Source: Calonectria ilicicola
Taxonomy: Eukaryota; Ascomycota; Sordariomycetes; Hypocreales; Nectriaceae
Assembly (NCBI GenBank): GCA_020809705.1
Contig: CP085827.1
Location: 868,001 to 932,000 of the forward strand
Length of the DNA: 64,000 bases
Direction: 5' to 3'
The notes beneath the pieces are model-generated. The model was not told the DNA's origin. It saw only the letters and a program-made list of their open reading frames with translations, and did no database searches. A program made the position numbers and the translations under genes. Positions 22,305-33,174 of the stretch are shown here, piece by piece. Within the stretch, counting starts at the first letter, position 1. The number at the start of each line of letters is the position of its first letter.

Positions 22305-23298
22305 ATGGTCGGTCGACTCTCTGGAAAGAACGCCATCATCACCGGCGCTGCTGGGTGAGTACCATGAACTACCAGTTACACAGACCAGCCCCTAATAACA
22401 AAGCCCAACAGTGGTGTTGGTTTGGAAACAACTGTTCTTATGCTGCAGGAGGGAGCTTCTGTATTGATGACCGACATCAATGCTCAAGCGTTGGAAAAGG
22501 CCCTAGCCAAGGTTAACACCGTCGTCCCTGATCGAGAGGGCAAGGTGCAAACCCAGGTTGTGGACGTCTCCAAAGAATCCGATGTTGAGGCTGCTGTCAA
22601 TGCTCTCGATTCCTGGGGTGGCGTAGACGTCATGTTCAACAATGCCGGAATTATGCACCCCAAGGATGGCGATGCTGAGGAATGCCCTGACAGCATTTGG
22701 GATTTGACAATGAACATCAACGTCAAGGGCGTATGGTATGGTTCTAAGCACGCCGTGCGATCGCTTCGAAAATTTGGCAAGACAAAGGGTAGCATTATCA
22801 ACACGGCCAGTATGGTGGCTATTGTTGGTGCGGCTACACCACAACTTGCGTACACAGCAAGTAAGGGTGCAGTTTTGGCTCTAACTCGCGAGTTGGCCAT
22901 TGTCCACGCTCGAGAGGGTGAGGAATAAAATCATGCAGATGAGTTCTTCACAAGCGCTAACAAAAATTTAGGATATCGGTTCAACTCTTTGTGCCCTGCT
23001 CCATTAAAGTCAGTCGAATTCTTCCTAGTTCTTGAATCTTATACTTACCAATCGTAGCACTCCCATGCTCCAGGAGTTCTTGGGTGATGACAAGGCCAAG
23101 AGATTCCGTCGCGAGGTCCACTTCCCTACTGGACGATTTGGCGAGGCCATTGAGCAGGCCCATGCGGCTGTGTTCTTAGCCACTGATGAGAGTAGCTTCG
23201 TGAACGCCACCGACTTTGTGGTTGATGGAGGATTGACCAAGGCATATGTGACCGCAGAGGGCCCAGCAACCGTGCCTCCCAAGAACCAAGCTCATTAA
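22305..23298 (+). CDS. Short-chain dehydrogenase/reductase (SDR)
   Basis: Four exons: 22305-22354, 22412-22917, 22972-23008 and 23058-23298 (277 aa). Introns are 57, 54 and 49 nt, in phase. Classical SDR features: TGAAGGVG cofactor loop (residues 13-20, split by intron 1), Asp38 after the second strand (NAD preference), NNAG (93-96), Ser150, and YTASK with Tyr164 and Lys168. The ending FVVDGGLTKAYVT is typical. It is divergent from the ALDH gene and tail-to-tail (68 bp) with zinc-cluster factor 2. Likely role: oxidation of an alcohol or reduction of a carbonyl in the same catabolic route. The substrate cannot be deduced. Confidence 0.93.
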
Positions 23299-23366
23299 TT
23301 TAACACAAAAGACTAGAAAGCCAATTTGACGGATATTTATGAATATTTCAAATTCAATGCCAAGTA

Positions 23367-25194
23367 TTAGGCGAAGGAAATCCATACTTGGCTGTCCCTC
23401 ATTACTTTCCAAATGATCCATGGACTTTGCTCTGCGACTGGCAACGCCCAAATATGTTCAAGAAGCGTGGAAGTGGCTTTGATGTTACCGAGTCCAATCA
23501 TAAGAAACATGATATCCAATCTTGATCTTAGCTCGTTCCGTCTATCTTCATCCGCAACGCAAGATCCAATGACACCGAGCGCCCAGCAAAGACTTGTATT
23601 GATGCGGGACGTGGATGGCAGTTGCCTCAAGTGTTCAAATGCTTGGTCTACAGTGCTTTCGACGCTGAGTTTAAATGGCCCGCCTTGCTCTTCACTCCCT
23701 GTGAGCGATGTTAGGAGATATAGATGAATCGCCTGTTTAAATATTTCGCCACACAATGTCACGTCATTTCCCAGTAGCGACAGTGGTTGAAAGCACAGAA
23801 CCTGCATTTGTAAGGCTGAAAATACCAGGAAATCATCCGGGGTGGGGAATTTCGGTTCAACATCAGGATCTCTCAATCTCTGACCAAATCTAAAGATTTT
23901 AGGGAGAAGTAGAAGCAGCTCCAGCCAGCAGCCACATAGCTGTCCAATATAACCTGATTGCACCAATCGCTCTCCATGGTGCTCTAAATCTGAATTCAGG
24001 AATGGGGTCTGGCTTGTGGATGGGTCGACTGAGATCATGCTTATCGAAGCTGTGTAGATGTAGTATTCGATCACAAAATCCATGAGGTCATTATTGGCGG
24101 CGTGAGGGTCGGAAAGGAGAGTTGATAGGAGTGGACCAGCTCCTTTTATGTGGTCAAATATAATGCCACGGGGGTCTCCCTTGGCAGTCTGAAGAACCAA
24201 TCTTAGATCAAAATTTGCCCGGATCGTTTGAGACAGGGATCAAACTCACCTCCGTGAAACACATAATCAGCGCGCCAACTACAATCCACAGGGGATTTGT
24301 TTCTCTCCCGCTGACATAGTCTTGGATTGATTTCCTAAATTGATGCACAGCCTGATTGTAATGTCTATTTGCTATCTCAAGCTTACTCGCATCTTCCACA
24401 GCGCGATGGGCGGCGCTCTGGCAAAGGACGAGATCCAGAATTAACCCGTTTGCGAAAGAAAGGGGGATTAGCTGTGAAATGAACGGGTTGACACTGATCG
24501 AGCCGTTTGCCATGCTCAACGCAGTTCTTGATAGGTAGTGGCTCAGTAGATCAAACGAGGGTTCGTTATGACATGGAAACGGGAAGACGCTCCTTGGAAT
24601 TGAATCCACCCCAGGTTGCATAATCATCGAGCACTCTTGGATAGATTCCATTGGTTCAATTATTTCGTCGACATCACAGAGATCGTTTTCTATCTCGAAT
24701 ATATCTTCATTTCCACTCCCAGTGCTTTCGATTGAGTCGCGTAACAATGTTGGGCTGGTCACGGTTGGAGCCGCGTCTGGCGATGAATTCGTGGCACTTG
24801 AAGCTGGGCTGGGTGTTTCACTGGGGGATTGGATCTGGCTATCCCCCAATAAATACGTATTCGATTCATCGGGCTGATCGGCGGCGGTAGAGGTGGTTGG
24901 GTTCGATGTTGAGGCGCAAATAAACGTATCTGGGGGAGCGGTTGCAGGAGCTATGAAGACATGTTGTCGATCTAGTAATGGTTTGATTGGTGTAGGCGGC
25001 GGCTGGGCTCTTCGCGCTGTTTGTGCAGACGTTGGCCAGCGGCAATTCAATTTGTTTCGCTTGCAGCCAGCGCAAATCGGCTTGACCTCGTCGCATTTCT
25101 TCTTGCGATTACGGCAAGTAAAGCAACCCGTCTTGACGCGGAAAATCGGCGGTCGCCGGCCTGTGTGAGGTCTTGCTAGCGGTTTAGCATTCAT
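23367..25194 (-). CDS. Zn2Cys6 transcription factor 2
   Basis: Two exons on the minus strand, 25194-24250 and 24188-23367 (588 aa), joined by a 61-nt intron between the Glu and Thr codons (phase 0). The N-terminal binuclear cluster has cysteines 24, 27, 34, 41, 44 and 51 (CFTCRNRKKKCDEVKPIC), followed by a Ser/Thr/Pro-rich linker and a Fungal_trans_2 (PF11951-type) C-terminal domain, recognisable from LSHYLSRTALSMANG, NPFISQLIPLSFANGLILDLVLCQSAAH and the WALPVAEQSPW end. It is a nuclear regulator. Lying between the SDR and the permease, it is the best candidate to control the 17-29 kb catabolic genes; this is contextual inference. Confidence 0.9.
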
Positions 25195-27614
25195 GTTGTC
25201 GTACGAATAGCACTGTTGGGGTGCGATTCACGAGAGATTGTGAGATCATAAGGTGAAAATCCACGAGGGTTCTAGGGAGATAAGCTCAAGGAATGGTCAT
25301 GATAGTTGGATAAGAACTGGAATTCACAGGGAGCAGCGAGCATGTGCCATGATTCGCGGGGAACGCTAAGCCAGTTTGGTCTAGAAACGCCAGGGGTCAA
25401 GACTCCTTTCAAAGCGCTATCATGGCTTTTTAAACAGCGAGTTTGTCTCAGTGACGACTGAAGAGTAATTCTAGTGCAGTCTTGGCTATATTTAATAAAA
25501 TCGGTCTGCTTTTGCTTGTTTCCCATCAAGGCTGGGCTATCAATTGCCATGGTTCTCGTCTCACACCACGCGATCTTTCTCCCATTGAAATCAGCGTCAT
25601 AATACATCCCCTCGCTTCCGGTGGGGCAATCGGCAGCGATAACCACAATCTACACCAAAGATCGATTTCAAAGGCTTGAGCCCCAGTTATCCCCTTTTTG
25701 GATGAGTTGAAGTATGGTACGATCACCTGGCTTTGCTTCTTGAAGTCGAGACCGTGAAAGCTCGGCTCAACCCTTGGTCCTGCCTTGGGACCCATCCCTG
25801 CAGACTCCAGCGCGCAATTTGTTATGATTGGTCCGCAGCTGGTGACTAGCGCAAACGCTATCATCCTGTCCAACTGTGGCTGCTGAGGAGAGGACTGCAC
25901 ATCTAACTAGCGTAACCCATACCAACCAGCCTGTAGAATCACCCCAAGTCCGAGATCATGACAAAGTCCCATTGTGGCAAAATTCAAATATTTGAAGGGG
26001 AAAGGTATCACAAATCTCAGATTCCGATGTTTGCAGACAGAGATAATCACACACACAAACCAAGAGCTGGATCTGACGCGCACATGCATAAAACCTTGCT
26101 TCCAATGTCAAGCTGCGTTCATCGTGCTTTTCAATAATTTATCCAACTATAGCAATTATGAAGCGGAATTCATCACATTTTAGCGTAGTAAATGATAACC
26201 CCTCGATTTACTTCGAACCTACCCGGCAGCAGCTCGATCGAACAATTTCCCACATTTGGCTAATTAGCAACTGTACAGGGTTCGCGTGAATTAAAAAGAG
26301 ATTAGGATAATGTGGAGGCGGTTCAGCTCTATTTCATGATGATGTCTTATTTAGGTAACTTTTCTTCATATAACACAGCTATCGTTGTCTTTCGAGTTCC
26401 ACCAAGTGGGAACCACGATATTTCAACTGAGACATAAACCTAACACCAAAGCAGATTCGACACCATATTAGATCAAGGCTAAGAAGACCGTGTTTTACCC
26501 ACTTTAGCCAACTAAGATTCGATCATGCACTCCTGGAACATGCTTTGTGTTCAAGACCATCAGATCCTGCGAAATGCAGATCTGGATTGTCTAGCGTAGA
26601 GAATATTTAAGCACGCTAGCCAGAACGTAACCAAAGGGACAATTACTTGACATAGACCCCCGAATGTGAGCGTTATTGATAGTAATCCGTGCGGAATACG
26701 AAGGCATTTTGCTCGATTTGGCTCTTGGGCAAGTGGGGCTTGCTTTGCGCGATGAAGCCGAATGAACCGATTCTCGGTCAAAACCACCCTTCATCCGGTA
26801 TTTCGCGGTTATCTATGAATGCAAATTTACTGGGTGGGTCGACCGGGAATTCATGCCATTTTTAAATATTCTTGATTGTGACATGTCAGTATTAGTAAAT
26901 GAAGAAAAAGAGTCGTAGGGGCATGGAAATGTGCATCAACATCTTCTGCAACTTGATGTAGCTTGAATCATAGCGTCAACGCGTACTTGACATTGCATCG
27001 GTGCGAACCAGGGTATCATTAAGGCTGATTAGAAAGTGTGAATGGAACAATGCCATCCAGAAGGTAGTTTTACCTCAACAGAAGATACTTCACCTAGATA
27101 CCTAATGTTATTTTATCTTTTGGTGGCTCTTATTCCGAAACTTTTTGAGGTCGTTACGTGATGTCAAGCCGCGATAACATCTACTTTATCAGAGCGCAAT
27201 GCAAGACCCTCTACTGATAATCATCACTTTCGTCATGCCATTATCTGAAAAAGCTAATAAAGGGATGTTATCTGGTCCTAAGCCTCCTGAGCATGGCGAA
27301 TTGAGGGCTCCCAAGAAGCTCTGACAGTACCATCACTGGCGCGGAAAGATGCGCTATTGGTCCGGCGCTGAGCCATAACATGGTACTGAATTCCGCTATC
27401 AACGGTTCCCCATGGGGTACGCACTACCCCGGAAGCGATTATCTAGTCGGTTCAATGTATATACGGCAGGAAGGTTGGGAATGGGATAGCCCAACCGATA
27501 GCCTGTCGATACGAGGTGATCCAGACATATAGAGGCGGCTGCCGCCGCGGTTCGGTCTTCACTTAAAAACCTCTGTATCTCGTCTCATGCAACATATTTT
27601 GATATAACTCGAAA
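25195..27614. other. 2.4 kb intergenic region upstream of factor 2 and the permease
   Basis: A long divergent promoter region between the two start codons. It contains several GATA-type hexamers near the permease end (TTATCT at about 27241 and 27270). A GC-rich block with CGG/CCG triplets lies at about 27533-27556. No coding sequence is supported; the ORFs are short and patternless. Confidence 0.4.
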
Positions 27615-29269
27615 ATGGAGACTGAAAATAAAGACAGGATGCAAGATCTCGAGTGTACCAAGTCGAATGATGGTATTTGCATTTTCCCGTGGTAGCTCCA
27701 CCACTTGCTAATTATCTCTTTAGTTGGTCAACAGGAAGAATTACGAAGAAACTTTTCCCTATGGTCCGTTATGGGCATCAGCTTCTCCTTAGCCAACTCC
27801 TGGTTTGGGATCTCGACGGCGCTCGTGACGGGTATCAACTCCGGTGGCCCCGTTCAACTGATCTACGGAACGATTTTGATAACGGTGGTGTGCACTGCCA
27901 TTGGTGTATGTTTGGCAGAACTAGCATCTGCAATGCCGAACGCGGGCGGACAATATTACTGGACCAGTAAATTGGCGAATCCTCGATATGCCCGTTTTGC
28001 GTCATATGTTACAGGTTGGATATCCTGGGCCGGTTCTCTCTTCACCTGCGCGAGTATTGCTCTAGGCGTTGGGAATCTAGTGTTGGGATGCATCAAGATG
28101 GCTCACCCTAACCTGTAAGTATGCATGTTTGTAAAATGCGACATCTCAGGACGGCTAACTCATATTTCATTTAGGTCCTTAAAACCTTGGATGACTTTCG
28201 TCAGTTACCAAGTCGTTCACATCACCTGTGCGCTCTTCAATATTTCAAGCCGTGCCCTACCGAAGGTGACCTTTGTCACGCTGTGGACATCCATAATATC
28301 TTTCCTGGTCATCATCCTCGTTGTCCCGATCAAGTCGCCTACACACCAGCCGGTAAAGTTCGTATTTACAGAATTTATCAATCGCACAGGCTGGTCCAGG
28401 GATGGAATCGCCTACATCGTTGGCCTCATTAACCCTAATTGGGCATTTAATGGGTTAGATTGCGCAACCCACATGGCAGAAGAGGTGTTCGAGCCAGAAC
28501 GTATTGTGCCAATTGCCATTTTGGGAACCGTTGGGATTGGGTTCGTCACTGCGTGGCTTTTCTCAATTGGAATGATGTTCAGCATCCAAGATTTTGACAA
28601 AGTGTCGGATACAGCGACTGGAGTTCCGATTTTGGAGTTATTCTACCAATCTCTAGATTCCGAGGCTGGTGCTATCATTCTTTGCTGCCTCATTGTACTC
28701 ACGGGGTGTGGTTGTCTTATTGCTTCGCATACTTGGCAAGCTCGTCTCTGTTGGTCCTTTGCGCGAGACAACGGACTACCTGGCTCAGCCTATCTTAAGC
28801 GGGTGCACCCTTCGATGCATGTGCCGATCTGGGCACACTTGGTTAGTTGCGTGATTGTCAGTCTTTTGGGCTGTCTCTACCTGGCCTCGTATACTGCATT
28901 TAACAGTATGGTGACGGCATGCGTGGTATTGCTCTACGCTTCGTATGCTATCCCTGTCATCTGTCTCCTGGTCAAGGGAAGATCCCGTCTTGCTCATGGA
29001 CCTTTCTGGTTTGGAAAGGTGGGGTTGGCTTGCAACATTATCCTCCTGCTTTGGCTGGCATTTGCCCTCGTGGTATGTTAATGTCGTTGAAATCCATTAT
29101 GATGCGTTGCTGAATTGTTTGACAGATGTACTCATTCCCACCTCAGCGACCCACGACGGGAGATAACATGAACTACGTCTCCGTCGTGTACGTGCTGATC
29201 AGCATTATTTTAGTTGGTTGGTGGTTCTGGAGGGCGCAGAAGGACTATAACCCAGAAATCGTGCATTAG
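27615..29269 (+). CDS. APC-family permease, choline/GABA transporter type
   Basis: Four exons: 27615-27672, 27724-28114, 28175-29072 and 29126-29269 (496 aa). Introns are 51, 60 and 53 nt. An N-terminal hydrophilic tail leads into about 12 predicted membrane spans. The opening RRNFSLWSVMGISFSLANSW and the ALVTGINSGGP, PNAGGQYYWTSKLA and NGLDCATHMAEEV blocks match the fungal amino acid/choline permease group (2.A.3.4: Hnm1/GabA-like). It is a plasma-membrane proton symporter for choline, GABA or another amine. The last exon adds one span (YVLISIILVGWWFW) and a short tail. It sits beside zinc-cluster factor 2 and the ligase/ALDH/SDR genes, so it may import the substrate of that route. Confidence 0.92.
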
Positions 29270-30757
29270 TCAGTGGTGTCTTGCAGTAGATCTGAATACA
29301 TTGCTAGTTTATAGCCGGTGATCTGTACTAATGATACAATGAGTCTAAATGTGGAGTGTAGAAAGTTGTGGAATGGAGGATACGGATATGTGAACTTCCG
29401 TTGGATAAACGGAAGCGCTCCGCTCCGGCCGACGATGCCCGAGACGAAACTAGAGGTTATGAATAGGACCAATCAAGTCACTCCAAGATGATGAGGGTAT
29501 TGTTTTCCCGCATTCGTTGCTTATTCCATCCCTTACCGCTACCAAGCTGAACGGTGTGGCGCAACTGGTGGACAGAGCTTCTCGCGCTAAGAACGCCTCT
29601 GACGCAGGGAGGGAGGTGCGGAACGGCAAATTTTCTGAGGATTTGCTGATACGGAACCAGAGCTTTCCTTGTACTACCACGATAGTGTCAATGATAGCGT
29701 CGAGCCGGACTTGCACTGAGGATAAACTTGAACGCTAATTGTACAAAAGCCCGTCGCGTTTGGTAAGGACCAAGTTCAACGCGAGAGAGATGGCTAAAAA
29801 AAAAGAGGAAGAAGAAGTAGAAGAGGGGGCGTCAAGTGACCTAACAAGTGTTTCTAGCTCATGACTCTACGTGTGAAACATTTCAAGATAGGCATGGTTT
29901 CGCGCTTTTCTATGCCAATGGGAACATGGCATCCCGGTTGAAGTGTGAGGCCGTCTCACTTACTATGATCAACGACAACAGCTTGTCGCATGCCGCTTCA
30001 TCCGTGCAACGCACATCGCCTGCATAAATGCAGGTGACCATGGTCATTCGGGCCTTTACTATGCCTGGTTTAGATGCCCGCGCATAAAATGTCTGTGGCT
30101 ACGAAGCGCCGTGTTCACATCATCATTGGAGGCTGGTAAACACAATTACAAACCAGTTGAAGTTCTCATCTTCCATTGCTCGCCAAAAAAATTTCCGACT
30201 GGACTAAGCTCAAGTTGGCGAGATTGGACTTCAAGGCAGATTACACTAAGCTTTTGTGGCTTGCCAAGCGATTCCAAAATGCTGGGAATTTTTTGACTGG
30301 CGTTGGGGACGGCGCATCGATCGACGGTCGACCCCATAAAAAATCAGATGAGCTGAGCTTGTTGACAAGTGATTTAGGGGGTTTCTGAGACATTCCCTGC
30401 CAATTTTACTATGAGGATATCTCCCTCACTTCACTATCGCCTAAGCGGGCCATCTGTGGCGGGTCATAGGCCGTCAGTTGTTGTCCAGTTTGGGTGGCCT
30501 ACATAACTAACACGGATCGGCATGTGTGCGAAGCCCAACCTAATCATGAAAATCAAGGTAGCGGGATCAACCGGTGGCTGCGCATAATTGGCTAGTGATT
30601 AGCCACATGCATAGATTCCAAGCCGTCTGAATTGCTTTGCATCTTCTTTGTACCAGGACTCATCGCGTCTTAGCGTCGCGTGAAGGAGGGAGCTTTCGGT
30701 TCCTCATTTGCATCCAAATACCTCCCATCTTCCCTTCATTCACAGCCATCAGGCAAG
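29270..30757. other. 1.5 kb intergenic region
   Basis: Between the permease and the SLATT gene. It has a purine-rich tract near 29796-29830 and no supported gene or RNA. An ORF continues 26 codons upstream of the SLATT start, but this part is low-complexity leader-like sequence. Confidence 0.4.
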
Positions 30758-31528
30758 ATGACCGCAAAGGCAGGCATTCGTACTCTGCGAAGAGTTCTGA
30801 CCGGCTATGACCGAGAAGAACAAGGTCTGCCTCCCTCGGGGAACTCTGGCAGCGTGGCCCAGGGCGGACAACCCAAACTGACCGTGACCGACGCCTCCAA
30901 CCTGGTGCCCCTCGAGGACAAACTTCTTACCTTTCGATCACTGACCGGTATCGACACCGTTCCCGCGTTAACAAACAGCGCACATGCCGCACGTACAGCA
31001 CCCAATGTCGGAATCTACACGCGTGTCATTCGCGCTGAGCACAAGGCCGCGCTGAAGTACACGACATTTAGTTTCATCGTCAATACCTGCCTGGCCACCC
31101 AGATTGTCGTCTCAGCCTGCGTCACCGCAATTGGCGCTGCCAAAGGATCATACCAAGCGGTCACGGCGTTTGGCGCCATTGCCACCATCATGGCTGGCAT
31201 CCTGACCTACTTGCGTGGCTCAGGTTTGCCCAACCGACTTAAATATGACGAAGAAGAGTGGAGGACTGTTCGTGAATACATCGAGCAGCGGGAACGTGAA
31301 TTCTGTCTGGCCAGCTGCCCTCTGGATGTAGCCGAGGAGATCGAGATCGTTGAAGAAATGTATCACAGAGTCAAGGCACGATTGGAGGCTAGCCACAGCC
31401 CGGGAGTCCAAAATGGCGGTAGGGGACACGAAGAGTCCGACATGAGGAGAACTCGTTCGATTGCACCCCGAAATCGAGACGGTTCTCGGCAGCCCGAACC
31501 CAGGCTCCGACCTCCGCCCGTAGACTGA
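30758..31528 (+). CDS. Fungal SLATT-domain two-TM protein
   Basis: A 256-aa intronless protein with two adjacent transmembrane helices (about 102-125 and 134-153) preceded by VGIYTRVIRAEHKAALKYTT and followed by a charged helix (YDEEEWRTVREYIEQRERE). This layout is that of the fungal SMODS/SLOG-associating 2TM effector (SLATT, PF18142-type) family. In bacteria SLATT proteins are proposed pore-forming effectors of nucleotide-sensing defence; fungal roles are unknown. The N-terminal 80 residues and the Arg/Pro-rich C-terminus look disordered. The start at 30758 is the first ATG after a pyrimidine-rich leader. No SLOG or cyclase partner is adjacent. Confidence 0.8.
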   Translation: MTAKAGIRTLRRVLTGYDREEQGLPPSGNSGSVAQGGQPKLTVTDASNLVPLEDKLLTFRSLTGIDTVPALTNSAHAARTAPNVGIYTRVIRAEHKAALKYTTFSFIVNTCLATQIVVSACVTAIGAAKGSYQAVTAFGAIATIMAGILTYLRGSGLPNRLKYDEEEWRTVREYIEQREREFCLASCPLDVAEEIEIVEEMYHRVKARLEASHSPGVQNGGRGHEESDMRRTRSIAPRNRDGSRQPEPRLRPPPVD

Positions 31529-33174
31529 AAGCGATAAAGACAGGTTCATAAGTATGGTTGATTTGAGTGTACCGAGGGAAAAATTTGTGAGTCATAGGCG
31601 GACAAATGCGAAGGGTTGTCAAGCTGACATGATGCAATCAGGTATTCCGCCCATCCATGGGTATAACGATATTGTCGATATCAACATCAAGGGTATTTAA
31701 CCAGTTCTATATGATCTGGAGCAACATTGATTCATTATCCTACATGGATGATTGATCTATTGTCTAGCACAAAGGCTTAAATGACATGTTTGAGGACAGC
31801 TGGGGGTCATGCCGCCCTTTTTCGCATTTGTAGGGGATTACAACCTCTGATTCTGATATCGCACTCGTACGGAACATTCACCTCAATACCCATTCAGCGA
31901 TCCAGAGTAGCTCGAATACCGAATATATGATGTTGGTTGCTTAGAAGAGCTAGCGCATATGTGAATGAAGAGGTGTTGGCTCATCATGCCGCGTTGCGTC
32001 AAGTGTAGACATTGTCGGGTCATTATAGCCTAGGTTAGACATATCTGATATATTAAATTCTGGCTACCATAATGTCAACTTCCCTTATCCCTGCAAGGAC
32101 AATTAAATGTGGAGGGCTATTTTCCGATGGTTGATTAGTTAATGACTGTCAAAATATCACCAAAGAGGTTTTATGCCATATGGAGATAGACATACATCTG
32201 GCATTGGATGCAAAGTCCTCGGATACTCAATATCACATTCTCTACTTAGGATAGGATCACTCATTAGAGTCTTATATTCTAATGTATCAAATGCAACGCC
32301 AACGCCGTGGTAGTGTGGGTTACCAATGCATTTTTCAGCCTCGCATAATCGTCTCACTAGCACACCAGCCACTACCAGATTCCACCATGTACCCCAAACA
32401 CCTCAGCTAGTCTAAAAGTACGTGATGAAGATGCCATTTCCCATTTAAAGTTAAATTATCCCAATTCCTAAATCAGGTTGTCAGTTTTGACCCGTAATAT
32501 CTTGCCAGCTTCTATGTGTTAGTCATGGATTGCTAGTAGGCGCTGTGCCACCGGTTCGTTCGCACATCACAATATCATTTCGTAGCCGTGGGATTAAGGT
32601 CAATATTTACTAGAGGTCCCGTGTTCAGGGACCGCTAATAACTCTAGTGAAAGGGCCAGTCCTGGGGACTCTATATTATATTTCCCAATCATGAACACCT
32701 TCATTGATTACCTCGTAATAGCACTCTATCTTAGTCTACTGAAATCATCCCGTGTTGGCTGATGGCATGTATTCAGGAACTCAATCAATTTTCTGAGCGT
32801 AAGCTGGCTAACTGAACAGATGATCCATGCACCTCGTCTCATATTTTTAGTTTTGAGAATATACTTCGATCTGGAATTAGGAGTTGACCCCAAGTACAAC
32901 AAGTTCCGGTAAAGAGTATATTGGGGGGAATAAGAAGAATTCTAAAATATAAGCGAGTCTAGCCCACAAGTAGATTTAAGTCAATTCCAGGGCTTTTTCT
33001 GGTTCAACTCAGGGGGTGGGGGTTATTCGCCCAGAGCCTGGCAATGTTCTCGCAGTTCGTTAGCAGAAGCAATTAGGGAACCCCCTAAGCAATGACTACC
33101 AGTTGGGGAGTTTTTTTTTCATCTCGAGGGCCTTCTTGAATGCTCTGAGAATCCTAGGGTGGTTTTTTATATGG
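31529..33174. other. 1.6 kb gene-free region
   Basis: AT-rich, with no ORF of note, between the SLATT gene and the convergent PNP-ankyrin gene. No terminal repeats of a transposon were recognised. Confidence 0.4.

Noticed and set aside
13021..29269. Secondary-metabolite biosynthetic cluster
   Set aside because: No PKS, NRPS, terpene synthase or P450 core gene is present anywhere in the window; the genes fit catabolism better.
30680..30757. N-terminal extension of the SLATT protein
   Set aside because: The 26 extra codons lack an ATG start and look like a transcribed leader; the Met at 30758 is preferred.
31529..33174. Transposon remnant in the gene-free region
   Set aside because: No transposase or reverse-transcriptase motif, terminal repeat or target-site duplication could be found by eye.
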